A stretch of 64,000 nucleotides of DNA. Origin: a bacterium (GTDB taxonomy: Bacteria > Armatimonadota > Zipacnadia > Zipacnadales > UBA11051). Shown here piece by piece: positions 52,459 through 60,691 of this stretch. The stretch is taken from NCBI GenBank assembly GCA_021372615.1, contig JAJFUB010000055.1, positions 22,694-86,693 on the forward strand, in the 5' to 3' direction. The position numbers and the translations under genes were made by a program. The notes under the pieces were generated by a model, which was not told where the DNA came from, did not search any database, and saw only the letters and a list, made by a program, of their open reading frames with translations. Numbering within the stretch: position 1 is the first letter of the stretch; each line of letters begins with the position of its first letter.

Positions 52459-54612
52459 ATGCCACTCAAGCTCCTCGCCCCTGTTGCTCTGCTCCTCCTG
52501 ACCGCCGGCCTGGCGGCCGCGCAGGATGTGGTCTTGCGCAGCTTCCAGCCCCGCCAGCCCCTTTGCCGGGCCGGCCGCCCCTGCCTCCTCCTCGCCCGGG
52601 TCGCCAACAACGGGGCGGCTGCGACCGATCTGCAGGCCACGCTGCTGCTGCCGGAGGGGGTGAGGCTCACCGAGGGCCAGGCCGCCGTGGCAGCGCATCT
52701 GCAGCCGGATGAGGAGCGCGACCTGGCGTGGGAGGTCATCGCCGCCGCGCCGGGTGCGGCCGAGATACGCCTCCAGCTTGCCGGCGCCGTGACCGCCACT
52801 GCGCCCCTGACGATCCGCTTCCTCCCGGCCCTGCCGGTCCGTAAGCTCCCTTACATCCCCGAGCCGCAGCCTGCCGCCACCCAGTTCCTCATCGGCGCCC
52901 ACCACTGCCCGCTGTGGGAAGCCGACAAGCCGCGCATGTGGGACCAGGTTGTGAGCAAGCACCCCGAGCGCACCCCGGCCCTGGGCTTCTACGACCAGGC
53001 CAACCCCGAGGTCTCCGACTGGGAGACCAAGTGGGCTGTCGAGCACGCGGTTTCGTTCTTCGTCTACTGCTGGTACCGCTCCAGCCAGGGCGGGCCGGTC
53101 ACGACCCGCTTCTCCAGCGCCATCGAGCAGGCGCTCTTCCATGCGCGCTTCGAGAAGCACCTCAAGTGGACCATCATGTGGGAGAACCAGAGCCGCGGCA
53201 CCGCCGGTGTGGCCGATGAGCGCGACCTGATGGAGAACCTGCTGCCCTACTGGATCAGCAACTACTTCCGGCGCGACAGCTACCTGAAGGTGGACGGCAA
53301 GCCCGTGCTGTTCATCTACCGCCCCGAGTTCCTCGTCCAGGACCTCGGTGGCGTTGAGCAGGTGCGGTCCGCCTGCGACAAGATGCGGCAGGCCTGCCGC
53401 GAGGCCGGCTTTTCCGGCCTGACGCTCCTGGGCGAGTACCGTGGTCTGGACCCCAAGCACCTCGAGCTGATGAAGCAACTCGGCCTCGACTACACCTTCG
53501 CGTACTGCTGGCCTGTCCCGAACAGCCCCACCCCGCAGCAAGCCATCGCCGCGCAGATGAACTACCTCCGCCGCACGCAGGAGCTGAACATTCTGCCGCA
53601 GGTCGCCACCGTGTCACAGGCCTGGAGCGGCTGGCGGGACGAGGGCAGCATCTGGAAGATCCCGCCTGAGGAGTTCGAGGGCCTCCTCCGCCAGGCGAAG
53701 GACTTCATCGCCACGCTCCCCGCCGACCAACTGGGCAGCCGCATGTTGCTGCTGGACAATTGGAACGAATGGGGCGAGGGGCACTACCTCGCGCCCTACC
53801 GCGAGTACGGCTTCGGCTACCTGGACGCCGTGCGCAAGGTCTTCTCCACCGCCCCCGAGGCCCATACCGACCTGCTGCCTGAGGATATCGGCCTGGGCCC
53901 CTATGACACGGCGATGCGGGAGCTTCTGGCGCGAGAGCAGGAGGCGCGGAAGCTCTGCGGCCGGCATGTAACGAAGCCCGGTGGCGACGTGCCGGGGCTC
54001 GTGGCCTGGTGGACCTTCGACGAGGCGGATGACAGCCCCGTGGCCCTGGACTACTCCGGCCATGGCCTGGGCGGCATGGTGACGAAGGCGACCCACGCCC
54101 CCGGCCACGTCGGCCAGGCCCTGGTCTGCGAGGGCGGCAGCGTCACCGTCCCGCCCCACCCGGCGCTGTCGCTGGCGGCGCTGACGGTCGAGTGCTGGGT
54201 GAAGACCGACGTGCCGGGCCAGAGCGACAAGTGGATCGTGAACCACATCTTCAGCGGGGGCACGAACACGGGCTACCGGCTGGGGCTGTCGGGCGGCAAG
54301 CCGTGCTTCGGCGTGCCGGTCACGAGCTTCAGCCACCACCTGACCGGCAGCAAGCCGCTGCCGACCGGGCGCTGGGTGCACCTGGCGGGGACCTTCGACG
54401 GGCAGACGATCAGGGTCTATATGGACGGCGAGGCGTGCGGCGCGATGGACCGCCCCGGCCCGGCCAAGCCCAACACGCTCCCCCTGTGCCTGGGCAGCTA
54501 CGAGGCCGGGCACCGGGCCTGCTTCACGGGCCTGCTGGATGAAGTGAAGCTATGGGACCGGGCGCTGACGGCGGAGGAGATCAGCGACAGGGCATCGGCA
54601 GGCCCGCAGTAA
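52459..54612 (+). CDS. Exported GH99/WbsX-like protein with C-terminal LamG domain
   Basis: 717 residues. Signal peptide MPLKLLAPVALLLLTAGLAA. A beta domain (about 20-125, VARVANNGAAATDLQATLLL) precedes a TIM barrel (about 130-480) with LIGAHHCPLWEADKPRMWDQ, FFVYCWYRSSQGGP, GKPVLFIYRPEF and LLLDNWNEWGEGHYLAPYRE. The W-N-E-W-x-E-G motif is the hallmark of the WbsX/GH99-like group, endo-mannosidase relatives. From about 510 a LamG domain follows (VAWWTFDEADDSPVALDYSG, LDEVKLWDRALTAEEIS). It probably binds and cleaves glycans outside the cytoplasm. GGAGG is four bases before the ATG. Confidence 0.83.
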   Translation: MPLKLLAPVALLLLTAGLAAAQDVVLRSFQPRQPLCRAGRPCLLLARVANNGAAATDLQATLLLPEGVRLTEGQAAVAAHLQPDEERDLAWEVIAAAPGAAEIRLQLAGAVTATAPLTIRFLPALPVRKLPYIPEPQPAATQFLIGAHHCPLWEADKPRMWDQVVSKHPERTPALGFYDQANPEVSDWETKWAVEHAVSFFVYCWYRSSQGGPVTTRFSSAIEQALFHARFEKHLKWTIMWENQSRGTAGVADERDLMENLLPYWISNYFRRDSYLKVDGKPVLFIYRPEFLVQDLGGVEQVRSACDKMRQACREAGFSGLTLLGEYRGLDPKHLELMKQLGLDYTFAYCWPVPNSPTPQQAIAAQMNYLRRTQELNILPQVATVSQAWSGWRDEGSIWKIPPEEFEGLLRQAKDFIATLPADQLGSRMLLLDNWNEWGEGHYLAPYREYGFGYLDAVRKVFSTAPEAHTDLLPEDIGLGPYDTAMRELLAREQEARKLCGRHVTKPGGDVPGLVAWWTFDEADDSPVALDYSGHGLGGMVTKATHAPGHVGQALVCEGGSVTVPPHPALSLAALTVECWVKTDVPGQSDKWIVNHIFSGGTNTGYRLGLSGGKPCFGVPVTSFSHHLTGSKPLPTGRWVHLAGTFDGQTIRVYMDGEACGAMDRPGPAKPNTLPLCLGSYEAGHRACFTGLLDEVKLWDRALTAEEISDRASAGPQ

Positions 54613-54632
54613 TGCACCCTCCCGGCCCCGCC

Positions 54633-55166
54633 TCACCACCCCATCTTCAGCGGCTTCGGTGGCGGCTCCTGCCACTGCTCGCCCGGCAGGTAGTAGCCCA
54701 GCGCCTTCAGCAGCGGCACATACGGCAGGTAGGGCACAACCACCTTCCCCACGCGCCGTCCCAGACCCAGGAACCCGAGCCGCAGCCGGTACGGCAATAC
54801 CTGGCGCTTGGGCACCAGCACGATCCCCTGCGGCACGCCGGTCCAGTGCCAGTCCCACGTCCACGCCATGAGCTGCGCCCAGGGCAGCTCCCACTGCGGC
54901 CGCCCGAGCAGTTCCAGCCGGATGCTCTTGGGCGACAGCACGACCTCGGTCTGCGTCCACACCAGAGCCAGCACCCAGACGCACGTGAACCCGACGGCCA
55001 GCACGGTGTTGTAGACCATCAGGTTCATCCCGAAGGCGCCGAAGTGCACGCGGAAGGCGGCGTCGAGGGCGCCCTGCAGGACCAGCGTGCCCCAGAAGAA
55101 CGCCGTGGGCAGGCCGATCTCAATCAGCGCCCGAGGCTCCAGGATGCGGAAGCGTTGTTCGTTCAT
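54633..55166 (-). CDS. Small membrane protein with PH-like domain
   Basis: 177 residues from ATG 55164-55166. Two hydrophobic helices lie at about 16-40 (ALIEIGLPTAFFWGTLVLQG) and 51-72 (VYNTVLAVGFTCVWVLALVW). A beta-rich soluble part follows (TEVVLSPKSIRLELLGRPQW, GIVLVPKRQVLPYRL), the plan of bacterial PH-like membrane proteins (YdbT/YcxB type). No assigned function. Convergent with the GH99-like gene, 20 bases apart. Confidence 0.7.
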   Translation of the reverse strand: MNEQRFRILEPRALIEIGLPTAFFWGTLVLQGALDAAFRVHFGAFGMNLMVYNTVLAVGFTCVWVLALVWTQTEVVLSPKSIRLELLGRPQWELPWAQLMAWTWDWHWTGVPQGIVLVPKRQVLPYRLRLGFLGLGRRVGKVVVPYLPYVPLLKALGYYLPGEQWQEPPPKPLKMGW

Positions 55167-55270
55167 GGCCGGTGAGTGGCGGGGTCCGTGTGGTGCTGCG
55201 CCCAATGCCCCGCCCTGGTCCGCCGCAGGGCATTTCGCCGCCGGTCAGTCGGCCCCTCTGCCTGCCGGGC

Positions 55271-55304
55271 CAAAGAAAACGGCGCCCCGTTGCCGAGGCG
55301 CCGT
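55271..55304 (-). terminator. Intrinsic terminator after the third prepilin gene
   Basis: On the minus strand ACGGCGCC pairs with GGCGCCGT around TCGGCAACGG, followed by TTTTCTTT. It is 26 bases past the stop codon of the prepilin gene. Confidence 0.85.
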
Positions 55305-55329
55305 CTGGTATCACAGCGGTGATGGGCAG

Positions 55330-56007
55330 TTAGTTGCCGCTGATGCTGTACTCGCAGTTCCCGGTGGCGCACTTGATGTTGTTGATCTTGTTCCACTTGG
55401 AGTGGCCATCGCAGTACACGAAGTTGCTGCCGTCGTTGTGGCGGTACAGCGCCGGGTAGGCGGCCTTCGTGAACTCGCTGTTCACACCATGGACATCCGC
55501 GCCGTCGGTATTGGAGACGGACTGGCTGCCTTCAGTCTCCATCAGCAGCACACACTGCGCGGGGTACTGGATGGAACCCAGCGACTGAGCGGCCGGCGGC
55601 TCGCACGTGGAGCCGGCATTGGCCCAGTGCACTTCATTCATGCCGTAGCCAGAGTTGTAGCCATAGTCCGGGACGCTGCCGAACGGGCTGGAGAGCTTCT
55701 TGCTGGGGCACTGGAAGATCTGGGCATTCTTGCAGTACGCCAGGACCGAGCCGCGCCAGGTGTAGTCTACGCCCGAGGTGCCGTCGCCGCTGGCGTCAGC
55801 GTCAACCCAGCTCTGGGGCAGCGACTCGTCGTAGTCCTGCGCGTACGACATGAGTGCTAGGCCGACCTGCTTGCCGTTGGCCAGACAACTGCTTTGCCGC
55901 GCCTTCTCCCGGGCCTTCGCGAACACCGGGAAGAGGATGGCTGCCAGGATAGCGATGATGGCTATGACCACCAGCAGCTCGATGAGTGTGAAACCGGTCC
56001 GTCGCAT
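55330..56007 (-). CDS. Prepilin-like protein with H-x9-DG-type C-terminus
   Basis: 225 residues. [20 protein letters not shown] is the prepilin leader and first helix; [20 protein letters not shown] follows. Later parts include IFQCPSKK and [18 protein letters not shown], the H-x-D-G-type motif of the family. Four or more cysteines suggest disulphides. GGGAGG lies eight bases before the ATG and a good terminator follows. One of three such genes in the window, each single and not in a secretion operon. Confidence 0.92.
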   Translation of the reverse strand: MRRTGFTLIELLVVIAIIAILAAILFPVFAKAREKARQSSCLANGKQVGLALMSYAQDYDESLPQSWVDADASGDGTSGVDYTWRGSVLAYCKNAQIFQCPSKKLSSPFGSVPDYGYNSGYGMNEVHWANAGSTCEPPAAQSLGSIQYPAQCVLLMETEGSQSVSNTDGADVHGVNSEFTKAAYPALYRHNDGSNFVYCDGHSKWNKINNIKCATGNCEYSISGN

Positions 56008-56156
56008 TGGGTATGCCTCCCTGGACGCCTCCGTGTCCAGCCCTGCGGGGCTGGTATGGGAGCGTTAACACGCCCCATGGCGCAGCGTATTCGGCGGGAA
56101 TATGAGGGGTTCCTGCAACGTCATAAGGATTTACTCAAGTTTTTTCGCAGCCCCGG

Positions 56157-56933
56157 TTACTTCCGGTCCTGCTCCACCTGCTGCGCCCCGGCCGTGTCCG
56201 GCGCGGCGGTCTGCGCCTGCAGGAAAGCGTCGTTCTGGGGCAGCGACAGCGTGTAGCGCGGCGTCGGGTCCAGCCACAGCGTGCCCCGCGTCAGCTTGCA
56301 CTCCAGCAGGTGCCCCCCGCCGGTCCGCGCCTCGTTCAGGAAGTGCCAGTGGAAGCCGGGCATGTTGGACCCGGCCACGTAGTACGGGCAGTACAGCCCC
56401 ACCAGGCTCCCCTTCACCTCGCGGAACTCGAAGGTCGGCTGCTTGGCTGCCACGTCCAGCAGCTTCGGATAGGGCTTGTGCTGGCGCGGCACGCTCCGGG
56501 TCTTCACGTACGCGAACTCCCCGTCCAGCCGCAGCACGCAGAAGAGGTTCCGGCTCGGCAGCTTTCCCAGGGCCAGGGCCGCGAGCCCCTTGAGGTCCAG
56601 AGGCTGATCCAGCCGCACCTCACTGTCACGGTCGAGATACGTGACTGCCGCGAAGGGGCTGCCCATGTGGCTCGTGGCCCGGTGCACCGACCCGTCGGCC
56701 CGCACCTGGTAGACCCTTCCGTCGAGCACAACCATCTCCCCGTCCACTGCCTCGAAGCAACCCAGGCCGGTGTCGCCATGCTGGCGCAGCTCGCCCACAC
56801 TGATGGCGCGGTCGAACACGCCCGCCAGCAGCGCGTCGAGGGTCGAGACCTGGAAGAGCGTCTCGCGGTCCTGGGCCAGCGCCATCGAGCCCGCCAGCAG
56901 GAGCGTCACCAAGGCCAGTCGTACGGTCCGCAT
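56157..56933 (-). CDS. budA: Alpha-acetolactate decarboxylase, exported
   Basis: 258 residues. A signal peptide (MRTVRLALVTLLLAGSMALA) precedes a normal-length enzyme. LFQVSTLDALLAGVFDRAIS, LRQHGDTGLGCFEAVDGEMV and the zinc site GFHWHFLNEARTGGGHLLEC (H195, H197, H208) are all present, as is R150 (RSVPRQHKPY). It converts 2-acetolactate to acetoin. Most known examples act with a cytoplasmic acetolactate synthase, but none is here and export implies the substrate leaks or is converted outside. Some Bacillus homologues are also exported. Confidence 0.93.
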   Translation of the reverse strand: MRTVRLALVTLLLAGSMALAQDRETLFQVSTLDALLAGVFDRAISVGELRQHGDTGLGCFEAVDGEMVVLDGRVYQVRADGSVHRATSHMGSPFAAVTYLDRDSEVRLDQPLDLKGLAALALGKLPSRNLFCVLRLDGEFAYVKTRSVPRQHKPYPKLLDVAAKQPTFEFREVKGSLVGLYCPYYVAGSNMPGFHWHFLNEARTGGGHLLECKLTRGTLWLDPTPRYTLSLPQNDAFLQAQTAAPDTAGAQQVEQDRK

Positions 56934-56951
56934 CGCATCTGTCTCCTTGTT

Positions 56952-57003
56952 GCCTACTATCCATTATCTGCTATGTACTCTCTGCTATCTGCTATCTACT
57001 GCC
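56952..57003. repeat. Degenerate tandem CTATC-type repeat
   Basis: CTACTATCCATTATCTGCTA then TGTACTCTCTGCTATCTGCT and ATCTACTGCC: an imperfect 7-base TCTGCTA-like repeat of low GC, between the budA and URO-D-like genes, ending at the stop codon of the latter. Confidence 0.6.
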
Positions 57004-57005
57004 GT

Positions 57006-58226
57006 TCACGCCCATTGCTCCGCCTTCGCGATGGCCAGCTTCGCCCACTCGTGCAGCCGCCGTGGGTGGCCACCGAGGGTCTGCAACTCCCGCAGCACGA
57101 TCTGGTAGTAGTGGCCCTGCAGCTTGCGCAGGCCCTCGTCCAGGTGCTGTTCGACCCTGTCCAGGGTGTCCGGCAACGTCACCTCGGCGGCCGCCTGCCG
57201 CCACATGATGCAGTACTTCTGGCCGCAGGCGGCGACGACCTGGTCCAGGTCGGTCCAGGCCGAGCACACGAAAATGCGCAGGTTGGGGATCGAGAGCACG
57301 CCCTGTATCTTGGTGGTCAGGTCCTCGCAGCAGCCGTAGTGGACCAGGCCGAACTGCTGGAAGATGGGCTTCTGGTAGCTCAGCAGGAACTCCTCCCACT
57401 GCCGGGGCGAGACCTCATCGAACTCCTGGCTGTTGCCATCGGCCCACAGGTTGTGCAGGCGCACCTGCCCCGGCGGCGGGGCGCCGTTGATCGGGTCCGA
57501 GCAGTGCATCCCACCGGTGTTGTTGGGGGTCAGCAACCCGCTCTCCTCAACGCTGCGCAGGTCCCGCAGGCACGCCTCGAGGACCTTAGCCATCAGCCGG
57601 TGGATCAGGTGGGGCTGGACATACAGGTCCAGCATCATCCCGCCCAGCCCGCGGAGCTGGTCCAGGTACGCCCCCAGCGTCTGGTGCAGGTGCGGCCCGC
57701 AGGTCCGGCGCACCGGCAGGATGTCGCCGAGCACCTCGTCCGCGCGCGATAGCGCCTCCTCGGTGCGGGCGGGGTTGTAGGTGAACGTGGGCAGCGTGAC
57801 GCGCTCGAAATCCTCGGGCGTCTTCAGCGGCGGCTCGTAACGCCAGCCGCCCAGGTCGGTGCTGTCCACGAGCACCTGGGTGCGCAGCCCCCACGTGTAC
57901 TGACTGTCACAGTCGAAGACCGCGGGCACGTCCCACCAGCCCTCGAAGACGTGGTCATCGCCAATGTCATGTTTGACCAGGTCCATGCGCAGGCGCCGCT
58001 CCATGCCGCGCAGGAACGGGTTCTCACACTGGAAGTCCGCCTCGGGCAGCAGCTCCGGCCAGCACCCGGCCGGCCGCAGCCACACCGGCGCCCGGTCCGG
58101 CCGCCGCAGGCCGTTGACATCACGCCACCGCCGGCGCCGCTGCTCGTACTCGGGGCTGGCGGCGAGTTCCGCCACCCGCCGGGCCAATTCCCGCACGTGC
58201 TCGCGCTCTGTGTCTATCGAGGGCAT
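57006..58226 (-). CDS. URO-D-like protein, longer variant
   Basis: 406 residues. It begins IDTEREHVRELARRVAELAA, then WRDVNGLRRPDRAPVWLRPA, the 'D-R-x-P-V' opening of a URO-D-like subfamily of about 400 residues. Later segments are GGMHCSDPINGAPPPGQV, FQQFGLVHYGCCEDLTTKIQ and RIFVCSAWTDLDQVVAAC. The H-Y-G-C-C-E segment is typical of this group and could bind a metal or corrinoid. No haem genes nearby. Likely role in one-carbon or methyl transfer, uncertain. Confidence 0.8.
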   Translation of the reverse strand: MPSIDTEREHVRELARRVAELAASPEYEQRRRRWRDVNGLRRPDRAPVWLRPAGCWPELLPEADFQCENPFLRGMERRLRMDLVKHDIGDDHVFEGWWDVPAVFDCDSQYTWGLRTQVLVDSTDLGGWRYEPPLKTPEDFERVTLPTFTYNPARTEEALSRADEVLGDILPVRRTCGPHLHQTLGAYLDQLRGLGGMMLDLYVQPHLIHRLMAKVLEACLRDLRSVEESGLLTPNNTGGMHCSDPINGAPPPGQVRLHNLWADGNSQEFDEVSPRQWEEFLLSYQKPIFQQFGLVHYGCCEDLTTKIQGVLSIPNLRIFVCSAWTDLDQVVAACGQKYCIMWRQAAAEVTLPDTLDRVEQHLDEGLRKLQGHYYQIVLRELQTLGGHPRRLHEWAKLAIAKAEQWA

Positions 58227-58256
58227 GGCATTCTCCTACCAGCGATGGCCGTGCCG

Positions 58257-58282
58257 TTGGAGCGCGGCTCTCCAGAGCCGCA
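58257..58282. repeat. Dispersed palindromic element, family C, copy 3
   Basis: TTGGAGCGCGGCTCTCCAGA then GCCGCA, in the 370-base gap (58227-58596) between the URO-D-like and porin genes. The gap also holds the porin promoter candidate and a weaker related palindrome at 58440-58465. Confidence 0.75.
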
Positions 58283-58314
58283 CAGGCCGTTCCGCCCCGC
58301 AGGCCACAATGCCC

Positions 58315-58344
58315 TTGCGTCCTGCGGAGCGTCGTACTATACTT
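58315..58344 (+). promoter_or_regulatory. Candidate promoter of the porin gene
   Basis: TTGCGT (58315-58320) and TATACT (58339-58344) are 18 bases apart on the plus strand. The leader to the porin start would be about 245 bases and contains GGTTCGTTCGACC and CCTCCGGCGG-type inverted repeats. Confidence 0.45.
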
Positions 58345-58596
58345 GCCGCAGGTTCGTTCGACCTCCGGCGGCACAAGTCCTGTCCGCCGGCACAACCGGG
58401 TGTGGTGGCGGTGTGGTGGACTATGGGTTCATCCCTCACGGGCTGCGGCTGGAGAGCCGCGGCTACCGCGGAGAGCGCACGAGGGTCGCGAAGCATTTCG
58501 TGACCCTTTTTGGCTTGTGGACGACGGGGTGCTGGCGCGTGCTCAACAGGGGTCCTGCCCCTTTGCGGCATCATCAGAGAGCAGGGAGGACGGGTC

Positions 58597-59775
58597 ATGA
58601 GAAAGCTGTGGGTCATGCTGCTAGTCGGAACGCTGCTGCTGTCGTTCGCGGCCGGCGCGTGGGCAGCGCCAACGGTCGAGGACCTGAGCAACCAGGTCAA
58701 ACAGCTCCAGGACGCGCTCAAGCAAGCCCTGGACCGCATCCAGAAGCTCGAGGCCCAGAAGGCGGCCCCGCCGCCAGTACAGCCCGCCGCACAGCCCGCC
58801 GCCGCGCCACCGTCACGCTGGTATGACAAGATCACCGTCAGCGGCTACACCCATGCGCGCTACGAGGACCGCCGCATGACCATGCCGGCCGCCTCGCCGC
58901 CGGCGGCCTTCAACCCTGACAGCGCCACTCGTGCCCGCGATGAGTTCCTCATCCGCCGCATGTATCTGAACTTCATCTCCAAGCCCAATGACCGCACCAC
59001 CGCGGTCGTCTCCCTGCGGCGCCTGGGCACCAAGGATCAGAACATTGATCTCGAGGCCCTGTTCGTCAACTACGTGCTCAGCGATCTGTGGAGCGTGGAG
59101 TTCGGGCGCGTCTACAACAGGTTCGGCTGGGATGCGTTCGAGAGCAGCTCCAAGCGCTTGCCCTTCGACCGCTTCCCCGGCGTCGAGGGCTACGGCGCCG
59201 CCGGCTTGCGCGGCCTGTACTGCAACGGCCCCACCGACCAGGGCGTCTACTTCATCCGCAAGTCCGCGGGCGACTGGGAACCGACCGCGTACTTCGGCCT
59301 CGTCAACGGCAACTTCATCAGCCCCGACAACAACGCCAACAAGACTGTCAGCCTCGACCTCAAGTGGCGCCGGGACGTCGTGGACTTCGGGGTCAGCTAC
59401 ATCGGCGGCGAGTTCACCGAGACCGTGGGCACTTCCCCGATGACCACCGACCGCGAGATGTTCGGCTTCTTCGTGCACACCGACCCCAGCCCCTGGAGCC
59501 TCCAGGGCGAGTGGATCATCGGGCGCCTGTTCGGCCAGGAAGTCACCGGCTTCTATGGCCAGATCGCCCGCAAGGTCGGCCAGGGCACGCCGTACATCCG
59601 GTTCGAGCAGTACAACCCCAGCAAGGACATCTTCGGGGATCTGTACAATGCCTGGAAGTTCGGCTATGCCTACCAGATGGACAAGAACAACGAGCTGACC
59701 CTCGAGTACCTGTACGCCGAGCGCGACACCGTGGACGTCGGCCAGTTTGGCCTGCAGTGGCAGTTCAGCCTGTAG
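58597..59775 (+). CDS. Porin-like outer-membrane protein with N-terminal coiled coil
   Basis: 392 residues from ATG 58597, six bases after AGGGAGGA. Signal peptide MRKLWVMLLVGTLLLSFAAG then AWA. A short coiled coil (about 31-55, VEDLSNQVKQLQDALKQALD) and a Pro/Ala linker lead to a barrel: ITVSGYTHARYEDRR, RDEFLIRRMYLNFIS, LFVNYVLSDLWSVEFGRVYN and a final strand VDVGQFGLQWQFSL ending in Leu. It matches phosphate-selective porin O/P-type barrels. Coiled-coil plus barrel is common in outer-membrane proteins anchored to peptidoglycan. A strong terminator follows. Confidence 0.85.
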   Translation: MRKLWVMLLVGTLLLSFAAGAWAAPTVEDLSNQVKQLQDALKQALDRIQKLEAQKAAPPPVQPAAQPAAAPPSRWYDKITVSGYTHARYEDRRMTMPAASPPAAFNPDSATRARDEFLIRRMYLNFISKPNDRTTAVVSLRRLGTKDQNIDLEALFVNYVLSDLWSVEFGRVYNRFGWDAFESSSKRLPFDRFPGVEGYGAAGLRGLYCNGPTDQGVYFIRKSAGDWEPTAYFGLVNGNFISPDNNANKTVSLDLKWRRDVVDFGVSYIGGEFTETVGTSPMTTDREMFGFFVHTDPSPWSLQGEWIIGRLFGQEVTGFYGQIARKVGQGTPYIRFEQYNPSKDIFGDLYNAWKFGYAYQMDKNNELTLEYLYAERDTVDVGQFGLQWQFSL

Positions 59776-59800
59776 GCCGGCGCACCACCTGAAGCAGCCA

Positions 59801-59840
59801 AGACGGGACAGGCCACGCGGCCTGTCCCGTCTCTTTCTCT
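59801..59840 (+). terminator. Intrinsic terminator of the porin gene
   Basis: AGACGGGACAGGCC pairs perfectly with GGCCTGTCCCGTCT (14 bp, loop ACGC), then CTTTCTCT. The convergent isomerase gene ends 18 bases on, so it may act both ways. Confidence 0.88.
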
Positions 59841-59857
59841 ACTCCGTTCGTGGACTC

Positions 59858-60643
59858 TCAGTACCCCAGGCTGCGCAGGTAGTCCCGGTTCTTGCGGGCC
59901 GCCTCTTCCATCGGCACTGTCGCCCGGTCCAGCTCCACCGACACCCACCCGTCGTACCCGATCTCCTCCAGCGCCGTCAGCACGCCGGGTACGTCGAGCC
60001 CCATGTTGCCATCCCCCAGCTCCTTGAACCAGCCCGCCTCGCCGAACTTGCTCCCCGGCCAGTGCCACGTCGGCGGGTCCACGGCCCAGAAGTCCTTGAG
60101 GTGCACATGGCCGATGCGGTCCCGGTGCGCCCACAGCGTCGCCAGCGCGTCCGAGCCCGCGCATGTCAGGTGGCCCGTGTCCAGCAGCAGCTCCAGCCCC
60201 GGCGCCGCGGCCAGCAGCCGGTCGGCATCCTCCTTGGTCTCAATGAACGTGCCGATGTGCGCGTGATGGAAGGGCTTCATGTGATGCTGCTGGCACAGGG
60301 CGATGATGTCGGCCAGACCCGCGGCCGCCGCGGCGAAATCGGCGTCGCTCGGCGTGGGGGACTGCTTCCGCGCGGCCGGGACTTCCACCGCGCTGTTGCC
60401 CAGGGTCGCGTTGAACCGCACCTTGTCCTCGGGCGTCGGCCCGCCCACATTGATCAGGTGCAGTCCCCGCTGCGCCGCCAACGTGGCGGTCTGCACCAGT
60501 TCCTCGGCCGTCTGCGGGCCGAAGCCCTCGCAGCCCTCGTAGCCCGCCGCAGCGACGTTGTCCAGCACCCACTCCGGCTCTTGCTTCTCCCGGCCGGCAT
60601 ACTGGATGAGATGACAGGCGATTCTGAATGGCGCCATCGGCAT
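59858..60643 (-). CDS. Sugar phosphate isomerase/epimerase-like TIM barrel
   Basis: 261 residues. FRIACHLIQYAGREKQEPEW and LDNVAAAGYEGCEGF open the barrel; LELLLDTGHLTCAG, IGHVHLKDFWAVDPPTWHWP and YDGWVSVELDRATV give the Asp, His and Glu ligands of the IolE/xylose-isomerase-like family. It may act on an inosose or keto sugar. The start ATG 60643 or an ATG two codons later follows GAGGGAG. It is just downstream of the GH3 gene on the same strand. Confidence 0.87.
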   Translation of the reverse strand: MPMAPFRIACHLIQYAGREKQEPEWVLDNVAAAGYEGCEGFGPQTAEELVQTATLAAQRGLHLINVGGPTPEDKVRFNATLGNSAVEVPAARKQSPTPSDADFAAAAAGLADIIALCQQHHMKPFHHAHIGTFIETKEDADRLLAAAPGLELLLDTGHLTCAGSDALATLWAHRDRIGHVHLKDFWAVDPPTWHWPGSKFGEAGWFKELGDGNMGLDVPGVLTALEEIGYDGWVSVELDRATVPMEEAARKNRDYLRSLGY

Positions 60644-60691
60644 TGTCTCCCTCGTCGTGATTGGACTGTGCGTCTGCTCGTGCTGCTTCGC

